Shown here in pieces: positions 7,515-14,384 of a stretch of 27,113 nt of DNA. Within the stretch, counting starts at the first letter, position 1. Each line of letters begins with the position of its first letter. Location of the stretch: the NCBI GenBank assembly GCA_964643485.1, contig CAZXRA010000053.1:1-27113 (forward strand). Direction: 5' to 3'. Position numbers and translations under genes: made by a program. Source of the DNA: Iamia sp964643485 (GTDB lineage Bacteria; Actinomycetota; Acidimicrobiia; Acidimicrobiales; Iamiaceae). The notes beneath the pieces are model-generated. The model was not told the DNA's origin, searched no databases, and worked only from the letters and a program-made list of their open reading frames with translations.

Positions 7515-7597
7515 GGTGCGTTTTCGTCGTCCCCGGCGTTGGCCCTGCGGCGCAGGCTGGGTCCTGAGGCCGGTGCCTCCTGCCGGGTCGGTGTCAT

Positions 7598-7613
7598 GCC
7601 CCATGAAAGGGGC
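7598..7613. terminator. Hairpin between convergent genes
   Basis: GCCCC / GGGGC stem (5 bp) with loop ATGAAA, in the 103-nt gap between the + strand xis-like gene and the - strand gene ending at 7618. A modest stem without a T-tract; a shared terminator is plausible. Confidence 0.3.
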
Positions 7614-7617
7614 TGGG

Positions 7618-8103
7618 TCAGTCCTCGTCGGTCCAGAAGTGTCCCGGTTCTCCTTCGTGCATGGCGAAGCCGGCGACGCTGTTGCCTCGGTCGACCAGTT
7701 CGACGCCGACGTAGGTGCTGTCGCCGTCTTCCGGGTCGAGAGCGAACATCTCGACGTGGGTCGACTCGTCCCCCTGGGTGCGGCCGGCGATGTTGATGAT
7801 GCCGATGTTGGGCTTGCCAACGAGGTGGATGCGCTCGAAGCCGTCCTCGTCGAGCAGGACGAAGCCACAGTCCCCACCGGACTCAGCCGTAATGCGGGCG
7901 CGTGCCACGCCGGCGTTGTCGACGACGACGAGCTGACGCGTCCTCACCCCCTCTTCGATCTGTAGCCGGAGATCGGCGACCTCGCGGCGGAGCCGGGAGA
8001 GCACTGCGGCGTCGACCGTGATGCTCTCGTCGTCTTGGACAGGACTTCCAGATGCTTCTGTGCCGTCCACACCTCCTGGGCGTGGGCGCGTATCGTCAGC
8101 CAT
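7618..8103 (-). CDS. Hypothetical protein, coiled-coil plus beta domain
   Basis: 161 aa. Residues 1-28 are polar and disordered, 29-55 form a helix with heptad-like spacing (VLSRLRREVADLRLQIEEGV), and the rest is beta-rich with repeated strand-turn units (VVVDNAGVARARI, GFVLLDEDGFERIHL, IGIINIAG, STYVGVELVDRG). No catalytic motif is visible. The ATG at 8103 has GAGGAGG at ideal spacing on the minus strand, which settles the start against a longer reading from 8193. It stands alone on its strand inside the cargo. I recall similar hypothetical proteins in Actinobacteria but no function. Confidence 0.7.
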   Translation of the reverse strand: MADDTRPRPGGVDGTEASGSPVQDDESITVDAAVLSRLRREVADLRLQIEEGVRTRQLVVVDNAGVARARITAESGGDCGFVLLDEDGFERIHLVGKPNIGIINIAGRTQGDESTHVEMFALDPEDGDSTYVGVELVDRGNSVAGFAMHEGEPGHFWTDED

Positions 8104-8183
8104 CGTCGGGACCTCCTCGGGGGTTCCGGCCACGGCCCCGGGCAGTGACAGCTGCGCCGGGGCCACTCCATGTGTCGACCCCA

Positions 8184-8212
8184 GAGGTACCACTGGATCA
8201 TTAGTGAGTCAA
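8184..8212 (-). promoter_or_regulatory. Candidate promoter for the 7618-8103 gene
   Basis: On the minus strand, TTGACT (8212-8207) and TACCTC (8189-8184) are separated by 17 nt. The transcript would have a leader of roughly 75 nt before ATG 8103. The -35 matches well, the -10 only partly. Confidence 0.35.
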
Positions 8213-8250
8213 GGATCTGGATCTATCGACGCCCTAGCGTGCTGGGCCAC

Positions 8251-8457
8251 ATGGGACGCCGGGTTGACATCGACGATCTGGTCGCGGCACAGCAGATCGC
8301 AGAGCGCCTCGGCTTGGCCTACGTCCAGACCGTCTACAACTGGATCGATCGCTACCCGGACTTTCCCGCTCCTACGTGGGCCTATGGTCGAATCCGACTG
8401 TGGCTGTGGTCGGAGGTAGCGGCGTGGGCACGCGAGACCGGTCGTCTCGGCCGCTGA
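8251..8457 (+). CDS. Second small HTH (excisionase/AlpA-like) protein
   Basis: 68 aa. It has the layout of small HTH regulators of the AlpA/excisionase group: IDDLVAAQQIAERLGLAYVQTVYNWI (HTH), DFPAPTWAYGRIRLWLWSEVAAWARETGR (wing and closing helix). Longer in-frame starts exist at 8170, but ATG 8251 begins right before the conserved domain; a TAGCGT -10-like hexamer lies 12 nt upstream, so the mRNA may be nearly leaderless. It sits 66 nt before the AbiE-like pair in the same direction, separated by a palindrome. It may be an independent regulator of the element. Confidence 0.65.
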   Translation: MGRRVDIDDLVAAQQIAERLGLAYVQTVYNWIDRYPDFPAPTWAYGRIRLWLWSEVAAWARETGRLGR

Positions 8458-8486
8458 CCGGCCATGCTCGGCGATGCCTCTGTTTA

Positions 8487-8508
8487 GTGTTTGATCCACA
8501 TCAAACAC
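8487..8508. promoter_or_regulatory. Perfect 9-4-9 palindrome, operator of the AbiE-like operon
   Basis: Arms GTGTTTGAT (8487-8495) and ATCAAACAC (8500-8508) around CCAC. It overlaps a TTGATC -35-like hexamer (8491-8496), and TACACT (8512-8517) fits a -10 that would place the transcript start at or near ATG 8524, a leaderless mRNA. The AbiEi family is known to bind inverted repeats in its own promoter, so this is the expected autoregulatory site. Confidence 0.7.
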
Positions 8509-8523
8509 GTCTACACTGCGACC

Positions 8524-9435
8524 ATGACCCTCACCGATGAGGTGGATGCGCTCGTCGACAGCCTGACTGCGCTGGGCGCTGGGGTGACCGGCCGCGCGAG
8601 AGATGGAAAAGTCGCGGTGCGTCTGCCTGATGGTCAGCGCGCTGAACTGGCGGTCGTCACTCCCTCAGAGGCGGGCAGGCCCGGCGAGGTAGCGGTGGCT
8701 GATCGGATCGTGGCTTCGGATCGGGCTCGGCTCGATGACCTCGGGGTTGGATGGCTCGATCGTCGGGGGCATCTCAAGCTGCGGTATGGAGGCATGTGGC
8801 TGGACGTGGACGTGCCGCCTGTCCCGAGGGCCCGGTCTCGGCATGTCGTCGACCCTCTTGCCGGCGCAGTGGTGTCGGCGGTCTCGGTCTCGGCGTTGCT
8901 GGCCCACCCGGAGCCGATGCCGGGAGTTCGTGCGCTCGCCCGGCTCGTCGGTGCGAGCCCGGGCGGTGTGTCCCTGGCCGTCCGTCGTCTTGTTGATGCC
9001 GGGTACCTCACGCGGGACCGTCGCGCCGCCGTTCCTGGCCTGTTCTGGGCCGTAGCGGATGTCTGGCGTCCCGATTGGGTGCATCTCGCCACGGTGCCTC
9101 CACCCGATGACGACACGGCCCTCGTCGGGGATCAGGCCGCTGCTGCCCTCGGCGCCCCGGTCGGTGGCGTCGGTGCTGTGGTCGAGCTATTGGCCGGTGA
9201 TGCGGCCACCGTCCGGCGACTGAGCCGATCCTGTGGCGTGTCGGCAACGCCAGCGGCGGCCGTGGCTCGCATCGCCCTCGCTCCGACCCCGTTGGCCGTC
9301 GCCGACGCGTCGACCCGGACCGACGAGGGCCAAGCTGTCGCCCACCCCGTGATCGTCGCTCTGAATCTCGCCGGGGACACCGCTCGTGGGGCCGAGATCG
9401 TCCGGGACTGGGACGTCGATGACCGCCCCTGGTGA
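8524..9435 (+). CDS. AbiEi-like winged-helix antitoxin/regulator
   Basis: 303 aa. The N-terminal part (about 1-100) is an alpha/beta domain ending in GWLDRRGHLKLRYGG and WLDVDVP; a winged helix follows at about 135-165 (VRALARLVGASPGGVSLAVRRLVDAGYL), then a C-terminal alpha/beta domain. The architecture, the overlap with a downstream nucleotidyltransferase-type toxin and the palindrome upstream together suggest an AbiEi-type type IV antitoxin that also represses its operon. The ATG at 8524 is taken because it follows the palindrome and -10; an earlier in-frame TTG at 8491 lies inside the palindrome. Sequence similarity to classical AbiEi is weak by eye, so the family call rests largely on context. 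Confidence 0.65.
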   Translation: MTLTDEVDALVDSLTALGAGVTGRARDGKVAVRLPDGQRAELAVVTPSEAGRPGEVAVADRIVASDRARLDDLGVGWLDRRGHLKLRYGGMWLDVDVPPVPRARSRHVVDPLAGAVVSAVSVSALLAHPEPMPGVRALARLVGASPGGVSLAVRRLVDAGYLTRDRRAAVPGLFWAVADVWRPDWVHLATVPPPDDDTALVGDQAAAALGAPVGGVGAVVELLAGDAATVRRLSRSCGVSATPAAAVARIALAPTPLAVADASTRTDEGQAVAHPVIVALNLAGDTARGAEIVRDWDVDDRPW

Positions 9436-10168
9436 AAACGAGGTCGTGAGCCTGAGCGGCCCGGCTGGCGATCTCCTGGCCGCTGTGGCTCAGCTCGAGG
9501 GTTACGACTTCGCCCTCGTCGGTGGACTCGCTGTCATGGTCCGCCTCGGTGGCGCCCACCGCGTTACGCGAGACCTCGACAGCGTGTTCGACAATCCCGA
9601 CGAGGACACCGCCGCCAGCCTCGTCACGGCCGGCGTCGCCGCACCGACCGATGACGGCAACGGCGTGTTCCTCGATGGGATGAAGCTCGACGTGATCGAC
9701 ACCCAGCCTCTCCCGGCGGCTGTGGAGGAGGTCGTCGCTGATCCGGCAGGCCGGCTCTTCGTCTGCGCTCACCGCTACGCCTACGAGGCGGCCACGCCGC
9801 TCATCATCGGCGCGGCGGACACGACCGCAACGATCCGGGTCGCCACCCCGGCTGCGCTCATCGCCTGCAAGGCCCACGCACTCCGGTATGCCAGGGCGCA
9901 ACGCCGCGCCACCAAGCGCCCAGGTGATCTCTTCGACCTCTACCGCCTCGCCCTCGATCACCACGACCGGCTCATCGAGGAAATCGCGGACGCTCCCTGG
10001 CGACTGCGCGCCCAGGTCGCGGCTGCACTCAACGAGGACTTGGGCGACATGGAGCAGGCCGCCGCCGCGCTGCGATCGTCGCCCGTTGCGGAGCTGGCCG
10101 CTGTCGACGCCAATGACATCACGGATGTTCTCACCGACCTCCTCGCCTCGCTCAACGGTCTGCGCTGA
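9419..10168 (+). CDS. AbiEii-like nucleotidyltransferase toxin
   Basis: 249 aa with the DNA polymerase beta-like nucleotidyltransferase signature of the AbiEii/AbiGii group: GG at 35-36 (ALVGGLAVMV) followed by RDLD with D52 and D54 as likely metal ligands, a strand with MKLDVID around 85-95 as the likely third acidic position, and a helical C-terminal half with KRPGDLFDLYRL, close to the K-x-x-R-x-K-D-x-x-D-L pattern of the family. It starts at an ATG 17 nt inside the end of the AbiEi-like gene, so the two are coupled. In type IV systems such enzymes transfer nucleotides to tRNA or other targets and cause abortive infection; here the target is unknown. Confidence 0.8.
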   Translation: MTAPGENEVVSLSGPAGDLLAAVAQLEGYDFALVGGLAVMVRLGGAHRVTRDLDSVFDNPDEDTAASLVTAGVAAPTDDGNGVFLDGMKLDVIDTQPLPAAVEEVVADPAGRLFVCAHRYAYEAATPLIIGAADTTATIRVATPAALIACKAHALRYARAQRRATKRPGDLFDLYRLALDHHDRLIEEIADAPWRLRAQVAAALNEDLGDMEQAAAALRSSPVAELAAVDANDITDVLTDLLASLNGLR

Positions 10169-10228
10169 CATCCACGGTCGGGGCTACCTTCCTTGGGCAT
10201 GCCGGTCGTGGGATAGGAGCCGGACGGG

Positions 10229-10615
10229 ATGGCGATGCCGACAGCCCTTGTCGAGCGGGTGCGACATCGCCTGATGGCTGCCGAGCACGACACGGCGTTT
10301 CGCGAGGTCATCCAGTTCGTCGACGATCTCACCGCGTTCGACCCCGAGGTGAGCTGCGCCGCCGTCGAGGAGGAGCCCCCGACGACCGGAGATCTCCGGT
10401 GGGATGCGCTCATCGCCGCTGCGGTCGATTGGGTGTCGTCTGTTCGCCACTGGCCGGTACCGGCTTGGACGAGCGGTGCCCGATGGAAGCTCGACGCTCC
10501 CGGCTGGGTCGTCTCGCCCTACGAACGGCTGCACCCCTTGATCCGGGAGCAGACCCCCGAGGAGTTCGCCAGTCACGGGGTCTACGTCGACCGAGCATCG
10601 CTCCAGAGCATCTGA
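10229..10615 (+). CDS. Third gene of the AbiE-like operon, unknown function
   Basis: 128 aa, helical N-terminus, then a region rich in Trp and Pro (PVPAWTSGARWKLDAPGW) and a C-terminal segment SYERL-like helix with TPEEFASHGVYVDRASL. I recall a group of actinobacterial proteins that share the pattern of W-rich loop, F-A-x-x-G-V/I-Y/F-x-D and are often beside AbiEii-type nucleotidyltransferases, but no function is known to me. ATG 10229 has GGAG 9 nt upstream. The 60-nt gap from the toxin and the same direction suggest co-transcription, possibly as an accessory or second antitoxin. Confidence 0.6.
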   Translation: MAMPTALVERVRHRLMAAEHDTAFREVIQFVDDLTAFDPEVSCAAVEEEPPTTGDLRWDALIAAAVDWVSSVRHWPVPAWTSGARWKLDAPGWVVSPYERLHPLIREQTPEEFASHGVYVDRASLQSI

Positions 10616-10706
10616 CGCGGCGGACATCCGAGGCGAGGAGATGGGCACGGTGCTGAGGACTGTCTGGTCAACTGCACCTGGGGCCAGACGGATGCGAGCC
10701 GGGAGG

Positions 10707-11114
10707 TTAGCGGGTGGTCTGGGCGTCGTTGACGCTGGCCCGGATGGCTCGCCACACGAATGCCCAGGCGTCTTTGTCTGCGGGTTGCTGCCCTCGGAAG
10801 TTGATGCCAGAGAGCATGGCGACGTCCCGATCGCTCAGGCCGGCGTCCTCAGCGAAGTCCCTGAGCGCGAGTGGTATCTCGTCATTGGATTCGACCAGCA
10901 GGCGACTGCCGAGCAAGTCGGACATGGTGGTTCCGAGAGCCTCGGCGATTCTGTAGAGCGTCTTGCCGGACGGTCGAGCGTTGCCGGAGCCGTTCTCCAG
11001 ACTGGACAGATAGCTCTTGGCGACGCCGGATCGCTCGGCGAGGGCGGTGAGGGTGAGGCCGAGTTCGTCTCGCCGTTGGCGAATCCGTTGGCCGACCGGG
11101 GAGAGCTGTTCCAT
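10707..11114 (-). CDS. XRE-family repressor paired with ImmA-like protease
   Basis: 135 aa. A canonical Cro/C1 helix-turn-helix covers about residues 7-65 (GQRIRQRRDELGLTLTALAERSG, then KSYLSSLENGSG). The rest is an acidic helical tail with SNDEIPLALRDFAEDAGLSDRDVAML, a likely protease-sensitive or dimerisation part. The ATG at 11114 is 1 nt past the metalloprotease stop. XRE + ImmA/IrrE pairs (ImmR-ImmA, DdrO-IrrE, CapH-CapP) work by the protease cutting the repressor after a damage or phage signal. The likely target here is the divergent promoter region with a palindrome at 12034-12055. Confidence 0.85.
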   Translation of the reverse strand: MEQLSPVGQRIRQRRDELGLTLTALAERSGVAKSYLSSLENGSGNARPSGKTLYRIAEALGTTMSDLLGSRLLVESNDEIPLALRDFAEDAGLSDRDVAMLSGINFRGQQPADKDAWAFVWRAIRASVNDAQTTR

Positions 11115-11115
11115 G

Positions 11116-11985
11116 TCAGCGTCGAGCGTTGGGTAGTTGCCGGTAGAGAGCCATGACCCGTTGGCGGATTTCACCGTGGGGATCAGCGTAGGGGAAGAGA
11201 CGCGCTGACACATGGAGGCCACGATCGTCGGCCAGCCCGAGGTCGGCGAGGCTCGTGGTCGTTTCTACGTCCTCGCCGGAGAGTGCTCGCGCGATCGGAC
11301 CGCCAGGTGAGGCCGACTTATTGCCGGGGATGAACGGGAACGATCCATTGGCGCGGCTCGTCACGACGCGGAGCTTCGCGGTGGCATCCGGTCGGCCACG
11401 TTCCTCCTTGCGGAAGCCGGGTTCGAAGACGACGAGCAGCGTCGATGAGGATGCGAATCGAACGGCTCGGAGCGCGGTCGCGTAGAGGCTCGCGTCGTAG
11501 TGGTCGGCCAAGACACTGACCCCGTCCCAACCGCGGTCCACAGCAGCTAGATCGGCTCGGAAGTGACGCTCGGGAAGGAGAAGCTCCGCGGCAGCGGCGT
11601 CGGCGAGATCCTCCGGATCGGCGGGCCCAGGTGGTCGAGGTGGCCGGTGGGTGCACCGGAAGAGAGTCTGTTGCAAATAGCCGGGTTGGAACGTGTGGCC
11701 GATCTCGTGGAAGCCGCTGAAGCGCCGACGTCTGCGGCCATCGAGCGAGTTCAAGCGCATGACGAGCCCCGAGGGCTCCGGCGTCAGCGAGCCGGCGAAG
11801 GGGAGCGGCTCGACCCGGACGCAACGGATGTCCCGGAAGCTGGCCACGACCTCGAGGGAGACTGGAGGCCGCTCGGCGAGCTCGTCGATGATCTCCGCGG
11901 CTACGCGCTCGATGCAGTCAATGTCGGACCGGCCCGGGTGTCGTAGGCGGGCTTCGTCGAGGAGCGAGAGGGTCGTGACCGGCAT
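11116..11985 (-). CDS. ImmA/IrrE-family zinc metalloprotease
   Basis: 289 aa. The gluzincin motif is complete: H93-E94-x-x-H97 in GFHEIGHTFQPG, with a downstream glutamate at about 134 (AAAAELLLPE) as third zinc ligand. Beyond the roughly 170-residue protease domain there is a 120-residue alpha/beta C-terminal part that could be a sensor, as the GAF-like domain is in IrrE. The start at 11985 is chosen because AAGGAG lies 3 nt upstream; a longer frame from 12069 or 12045 would run through the palindromic operator. It is followed 1 nt later by the XRE gene, so they form an operon. Its expected role is to cleave that repressor. Confidence 0.85.
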   Translation of the reverse strand: MPVTTLSLLDEARLRHPGRSDIDCIERVAAEIIDELAERPPVSLEVVASFRDIRCVRVEPLPFAGSLTPEPSGLVMRLNSLDGRRRRRFSGFHEIGHTFQPGYLQQTLFRCTHRPPRPPGPADPEDLADAAAAELLLPERHFRADLAAVDRGWDGVSVLADHYDASLYATALRAVRFASSSTLLVVFEPGFRKEERGRPDATAKLRVVTSRANGSFPFIPGNKSASPGGPIARALSGEDVETTTSLADLGLADDRGLHVSARLFPYADPHGEIRQRVMALYRQLPNARR

Positions 11986-12033
11986 GTTCTCCTTCGCATC
12001 ATATGTGTTCTGTAGCAGGAACGCAGAAGTGGT

Positions 12034-12055
12034 AGTGTTCTCCATCGAGAACACT
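12034..12055. promoter_or_regulatory. Perfect 9-4-9 palindrome between divergent operons
   Basis: Arms AGTGTTCTC (12034-12042) and GAGAACACT (12047-12055) around CATC. It lies 49 nt from the protease start on one side and 58 nt from the Ubl start on the other, so one bound repressor could control both directions. The XRE protein is the natural candidate. On the minus strand a TATGAT hexamer (about 12003-11998) could be the -10 of the protease-repressor operon. Confidence 0.75.
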
Positions 12056-12113
12056 CCGACCTGATTCACGAAGGCATGTGTGGCAGGGGGAGCCCGCAGA
12101 CAAGGAGAAGGCC

Positions 12114-12368
12114 ATGTCGCCCGAGAAGCCCGAGAGCAAGCCCCCGGTCACCTTCACGCTCGATGGCGTCGAGTACACCTCCGACGAGCGCAGCATGTCG
12201 GCCTCCGAGGTGCTGCGACGGTTCGGGGGGCTCGATCCGGCGAACTACGACCTCATTCGGATCGTGGGGAACGGCAACGAGAAGCGGTACGACGATGCCG
12301 AGGAGGTGCAGCTCGTTCCCCACGGCAAGTACGTCTCGTTCTTCACGGGGTCGATGCCGGTCGAATGA
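12114..12368 (+). CDS. Ubiquitin-like protein (multiubiquitin-type single domain)
   Basis: 84 aa, one beta-grasp domain: strand VTFTLDGVEYT, hairpin, helix SASEVLRRFGGL, then YDLIRIVGNGNEKRY, VQLVPHGKYVSFF. It matches the single-repeat form of the multiubiquitin/Ubl family found in bacterial E1-E2-JAB operons. The C-terminus is FTGSMPVE; there is no Gly-Gly, so classical ubiquitin-type conjugation would need processing or different chemistry. ATG 12114 is chosen because AAGGAG sits 6 nt upstream (12102-12107); an in-frame ATG at 12078 would add 12 residues. It overlaps the next gene by ATGA. Confidence 0.8.
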   Translation: MSPEKPESKPPVTFTLDGVEYTSDERSMSASEVLRRFGGLDPANYDLIRIVGNGNEKRYDDAEEVQLVPHGKYVSFFTGSMPVE

Positions 12369-12712
12369 GTGCCGGAATCGAGAGGTTCGTAGAGGCGATG
12401 CGTGCGATGGGGCTCGACGCCGACGTGCGCGACCCCATCGTCCTCGTCCAGGTCGAGGTCCCGCTCGGCCCGCACGCCGGCCAGATGGTGTGGGTCGGCG
12501 CGGACCCGCCGACGGACTTCCCCACGATCCCTCCGCATTGGGTCCATCTTCCCGAGGCCATCGACCTCGATGGGGGCGGGAAACAGGCGTCTGAGCTGGG
12601 ACCAGGGTGGGCGAAGTGGAGCCGGCCACACAAGCAGTGGGTCGACGGCGGCTCACACGGTGCGCAGTGGGCCGCGCACGCGCGGGCGTTGCTGGGGAGC
12701 GCGATCGGATGA
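12365..12712 (+). CDS. E2-like protein without cysteine
   Basis: 115 aa. Helix 1 (IERFVEAMRAMGL), strands VLVQVEVPLGPHAGQMVWVG, a PPTDFPTIPPHWVHLP segment like the E2 P-P core, then GWAKWSRPHKQW and a C-terminal helix. Order and predicted secondary structure fit a compact UBC-like fold of the bacterial E2 families in Ubl operons, and the operon position fits, but the sequence is too divergent for certainty. There is no Cys anywhere in the protein, so it cannot form a Ubl thioester. Ser86 in WSRPH is one candidate for a replacement nucleophile. It overlaps both neighbours by ATGA. Confidence 0.65.
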   Translation: MSAGIERFVEAMRAMGLDADVRDPIVLVQVEVPLGPHAGQMVWVGADPPTDFPTIPPHWVHLPEAIDLDGGGKQASELGPGWAKWSRPHKQWVDGGSHGAQWAAHARALLGSAIG

Positions 12713-14226
12713 CGACGCCGTTCTCTGTGGCGCTGACCGGCGATCATCATGACCGCCTGAGCACCCACCTGACCCGGCCCGATGGGCAGGAAGACCTCTG
12801 CTTTGCGTTGTGGCGTCCATCCACGGGACGGCGCCGCAAGACGGCGGTTGTCACTGAGGCGATGCTGCCCCGGGCTGGAGAGCGAGCCGTCCATGGCACC
12901 GCATCCTTCACAGGCGACTACGCAATGCGCGTGGCGCGCCTCGCCGCCGAGGAGGGAGCGGGTGTGGCGTTCCTGCACTCGCACCCAGGCGCCGCGACGT
13001 GGCAGTCCGCCGTAGATGGCAGCGCCGACGCAGAGTCCGAGCGCAAGATCGCCAACCTCTGCCGTGAGTTCACCGGCCTACCGTTGGTCGGGCTCACCTT
13101 CAGCACCGGATCCCAGACCTGGAGCGCTCGTGCCTGGGACCAAGGACGGGGCGCCGATGTGTCGCGCACGGACGCTGAGAGCGTGCGAGTGCTCGGGTCG
13201 GCACTCCGAGTCGGCTACCACCCACAGCTTCGTCCGGAGCCCAAGCCGCAGCCGTCCCAGGTGCGCACCGTGCACTCCTGGGGCGATGCCGTGCAGGCGC
13301 ACCTGGCTCGGCTCCGGGTGCTGGTCGTGGGCGCCGGGAGCGTTGGCCAGCTCGTGCTCGAGATGCTGGCTCGGACCGGCATCCAGCACATCGGCGTCAT
13401 GGACTTCGACACCGTGGAGGTTGTCAACCTGGACCGGCTCCACGGCGCTACGAGCCTTGACGCACGACTGTTCACGTCCAAGACCGAGCTCGCCCATCGC
13501 ATGATCAACCAAGCCGCGACCGCGGATGGGTTCGAAGCCGAGTCCTTCGAGCTGAGCATCTGCGAACCGGAGGGTCTGACCGCCGCCCTCGACTTCGACG
13601 TCATCTTCTCCTGCGTCGACCGACCCTGGCCGCGCCACGTGCTCAACACGATTGCCTACAGCGGGGTGGTGCCGGTCATCGACGGCGGCATCCGCCTTGA
13701 ACCCGGCACCGCCGGTGGCTTACGCAACGCCTACTGGCGCTCTCATGTCGTCGGCCCTGGCCGAACCTGTATGCGCTGCCTCCAGCAGTACAACGTCGCC
13801 GACGTCCAGCTTGAACGAGATGGCAGCCTCGATGACCTGTCCTACATCGCCGACCTGCCACTCGACAGCCCGCTTCGTACGAGGCAGAACGTGTACGCGA
13901 CCTCGCTCGCCGCCGCGTCCGCGCTCACCAACCAGTTCCTCTCGCTCGTCGTGGCGCCGAGCGGCTTCGGTGACCCCGGTGCCCTGCGCTACGACCTGCG
14001 CCAACACACCGCAAAGCGCACGAACCAGACGTGCTCTACCGATTGCGCCTATCAGCACGGCACGGGCGTGGGCGACGCCCGTACTGACCCAACCGGAGCG
14101 CACGCGTCGGCACGATCCGCGATCGCCGAGCGGTCTGCTGCTCGGGGGAACCGTCGAATACAACTTGCGCGCAGCGCGATGTCCCTTACCAGCCGGTTCC
14201 AGCGATGGCTGAGTGAAGTCGCCTGA
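12709..14226 (+). CDS. JAB deubiquitinase-E1 (ThiF) fusion protein
   Basis: 505 aa. Residues 1-145 are a JAB/JAMM metalloprotease with full zinc site: E28, H90-S-H92, S100 and D103 in the order H-x-H-x7-S-x-x-D. Residues about 180-450 are an E1/ThiF adenylating domain: nucleotide loop VVGAGSVG (207-213), acidic strand end MDFDTVEVVNLDR (D232, D234, R243), K258, and SCVDRPWPR (301-309). C354-x-x-C357 and C442-x3-C446 are likely a zinc site. The C-terminal 50 residues are basic and low in structure. The enzyme would adenylate the Ubl C-terminus, and the JAB part would process or remove it. No residue stands out as a catalytic E1 cysteine. Confidence 0.88.
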   Translation: MTTPFSVALTGDHHDRLSTHLTRPDGQEDLCFALWRPSTGRRRKTAVVTEAMLPRAGERAVHGTASFTGDYAMRVARLAAEEGAGVAFLHSHPGAATWQSAVDGSADAESERKIANLCREFTGLPLVGLTFSTGSQTWSARAWDQGRGADVSRTDAESVRVLGSALRVGYHPQLRPEPKPQPSQVRTVHSWGDAVQAHLARLRVLVVGAGSVGQLVLEMLARTGIQHIGVMDFDTVEVVNLDRLHGATSLDARLFTSKTELAHRMINQAATADGFEAESFELSICEPEGLTAALDFDVIFSCVDRPWPRHVLNTIAYSGVVPVIDGGIRLEPGTAGGLRNAYWRSHVVGPGRTCMRCLQQYNVADVQLERDGSLDDLSYIADLPLDSPLRTRQNVYATSLAAASALTNQFLSLVVAPSGFGDPGALRYDLRQHTAKRTNQTCSTDCAYQHGTGVGDARTDPTGAHASARSAIAERSAARGNRRIQLARSAMSLTSRFQRWLSEVA

Positions 14227-14338
14227 GACGAACCCCGGCTGGAGCATCGACGCTGCGGATGGCTTCTTCGGCGTGTCGGGTGGTGCGGACTCCGCAATGT
14301 GGATCGCTGAACCGCGACTCACGTCAGCTCAGCTCAGA

Positions 14339-14355
14339 GGTGGAGACGCTCCACC
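14339..14355. terminator. Hairpin between Ubl operon and mntA-like gene
   Basis: Perfect 7-bp stem GGTGGAG / CTCCACC with an ACG loop, 113 nt after the JAB-E1 stop and 30 nt before ATG 14385. The rest of the 158-nt gap holds no gene I can support. No T-tract; it could be a terminator or an operator for the next pair. Confidence 0.35.
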
Positions 14356-14384
14356 GGGCGTGGTCTGTGGGCGATGATGGGGGG

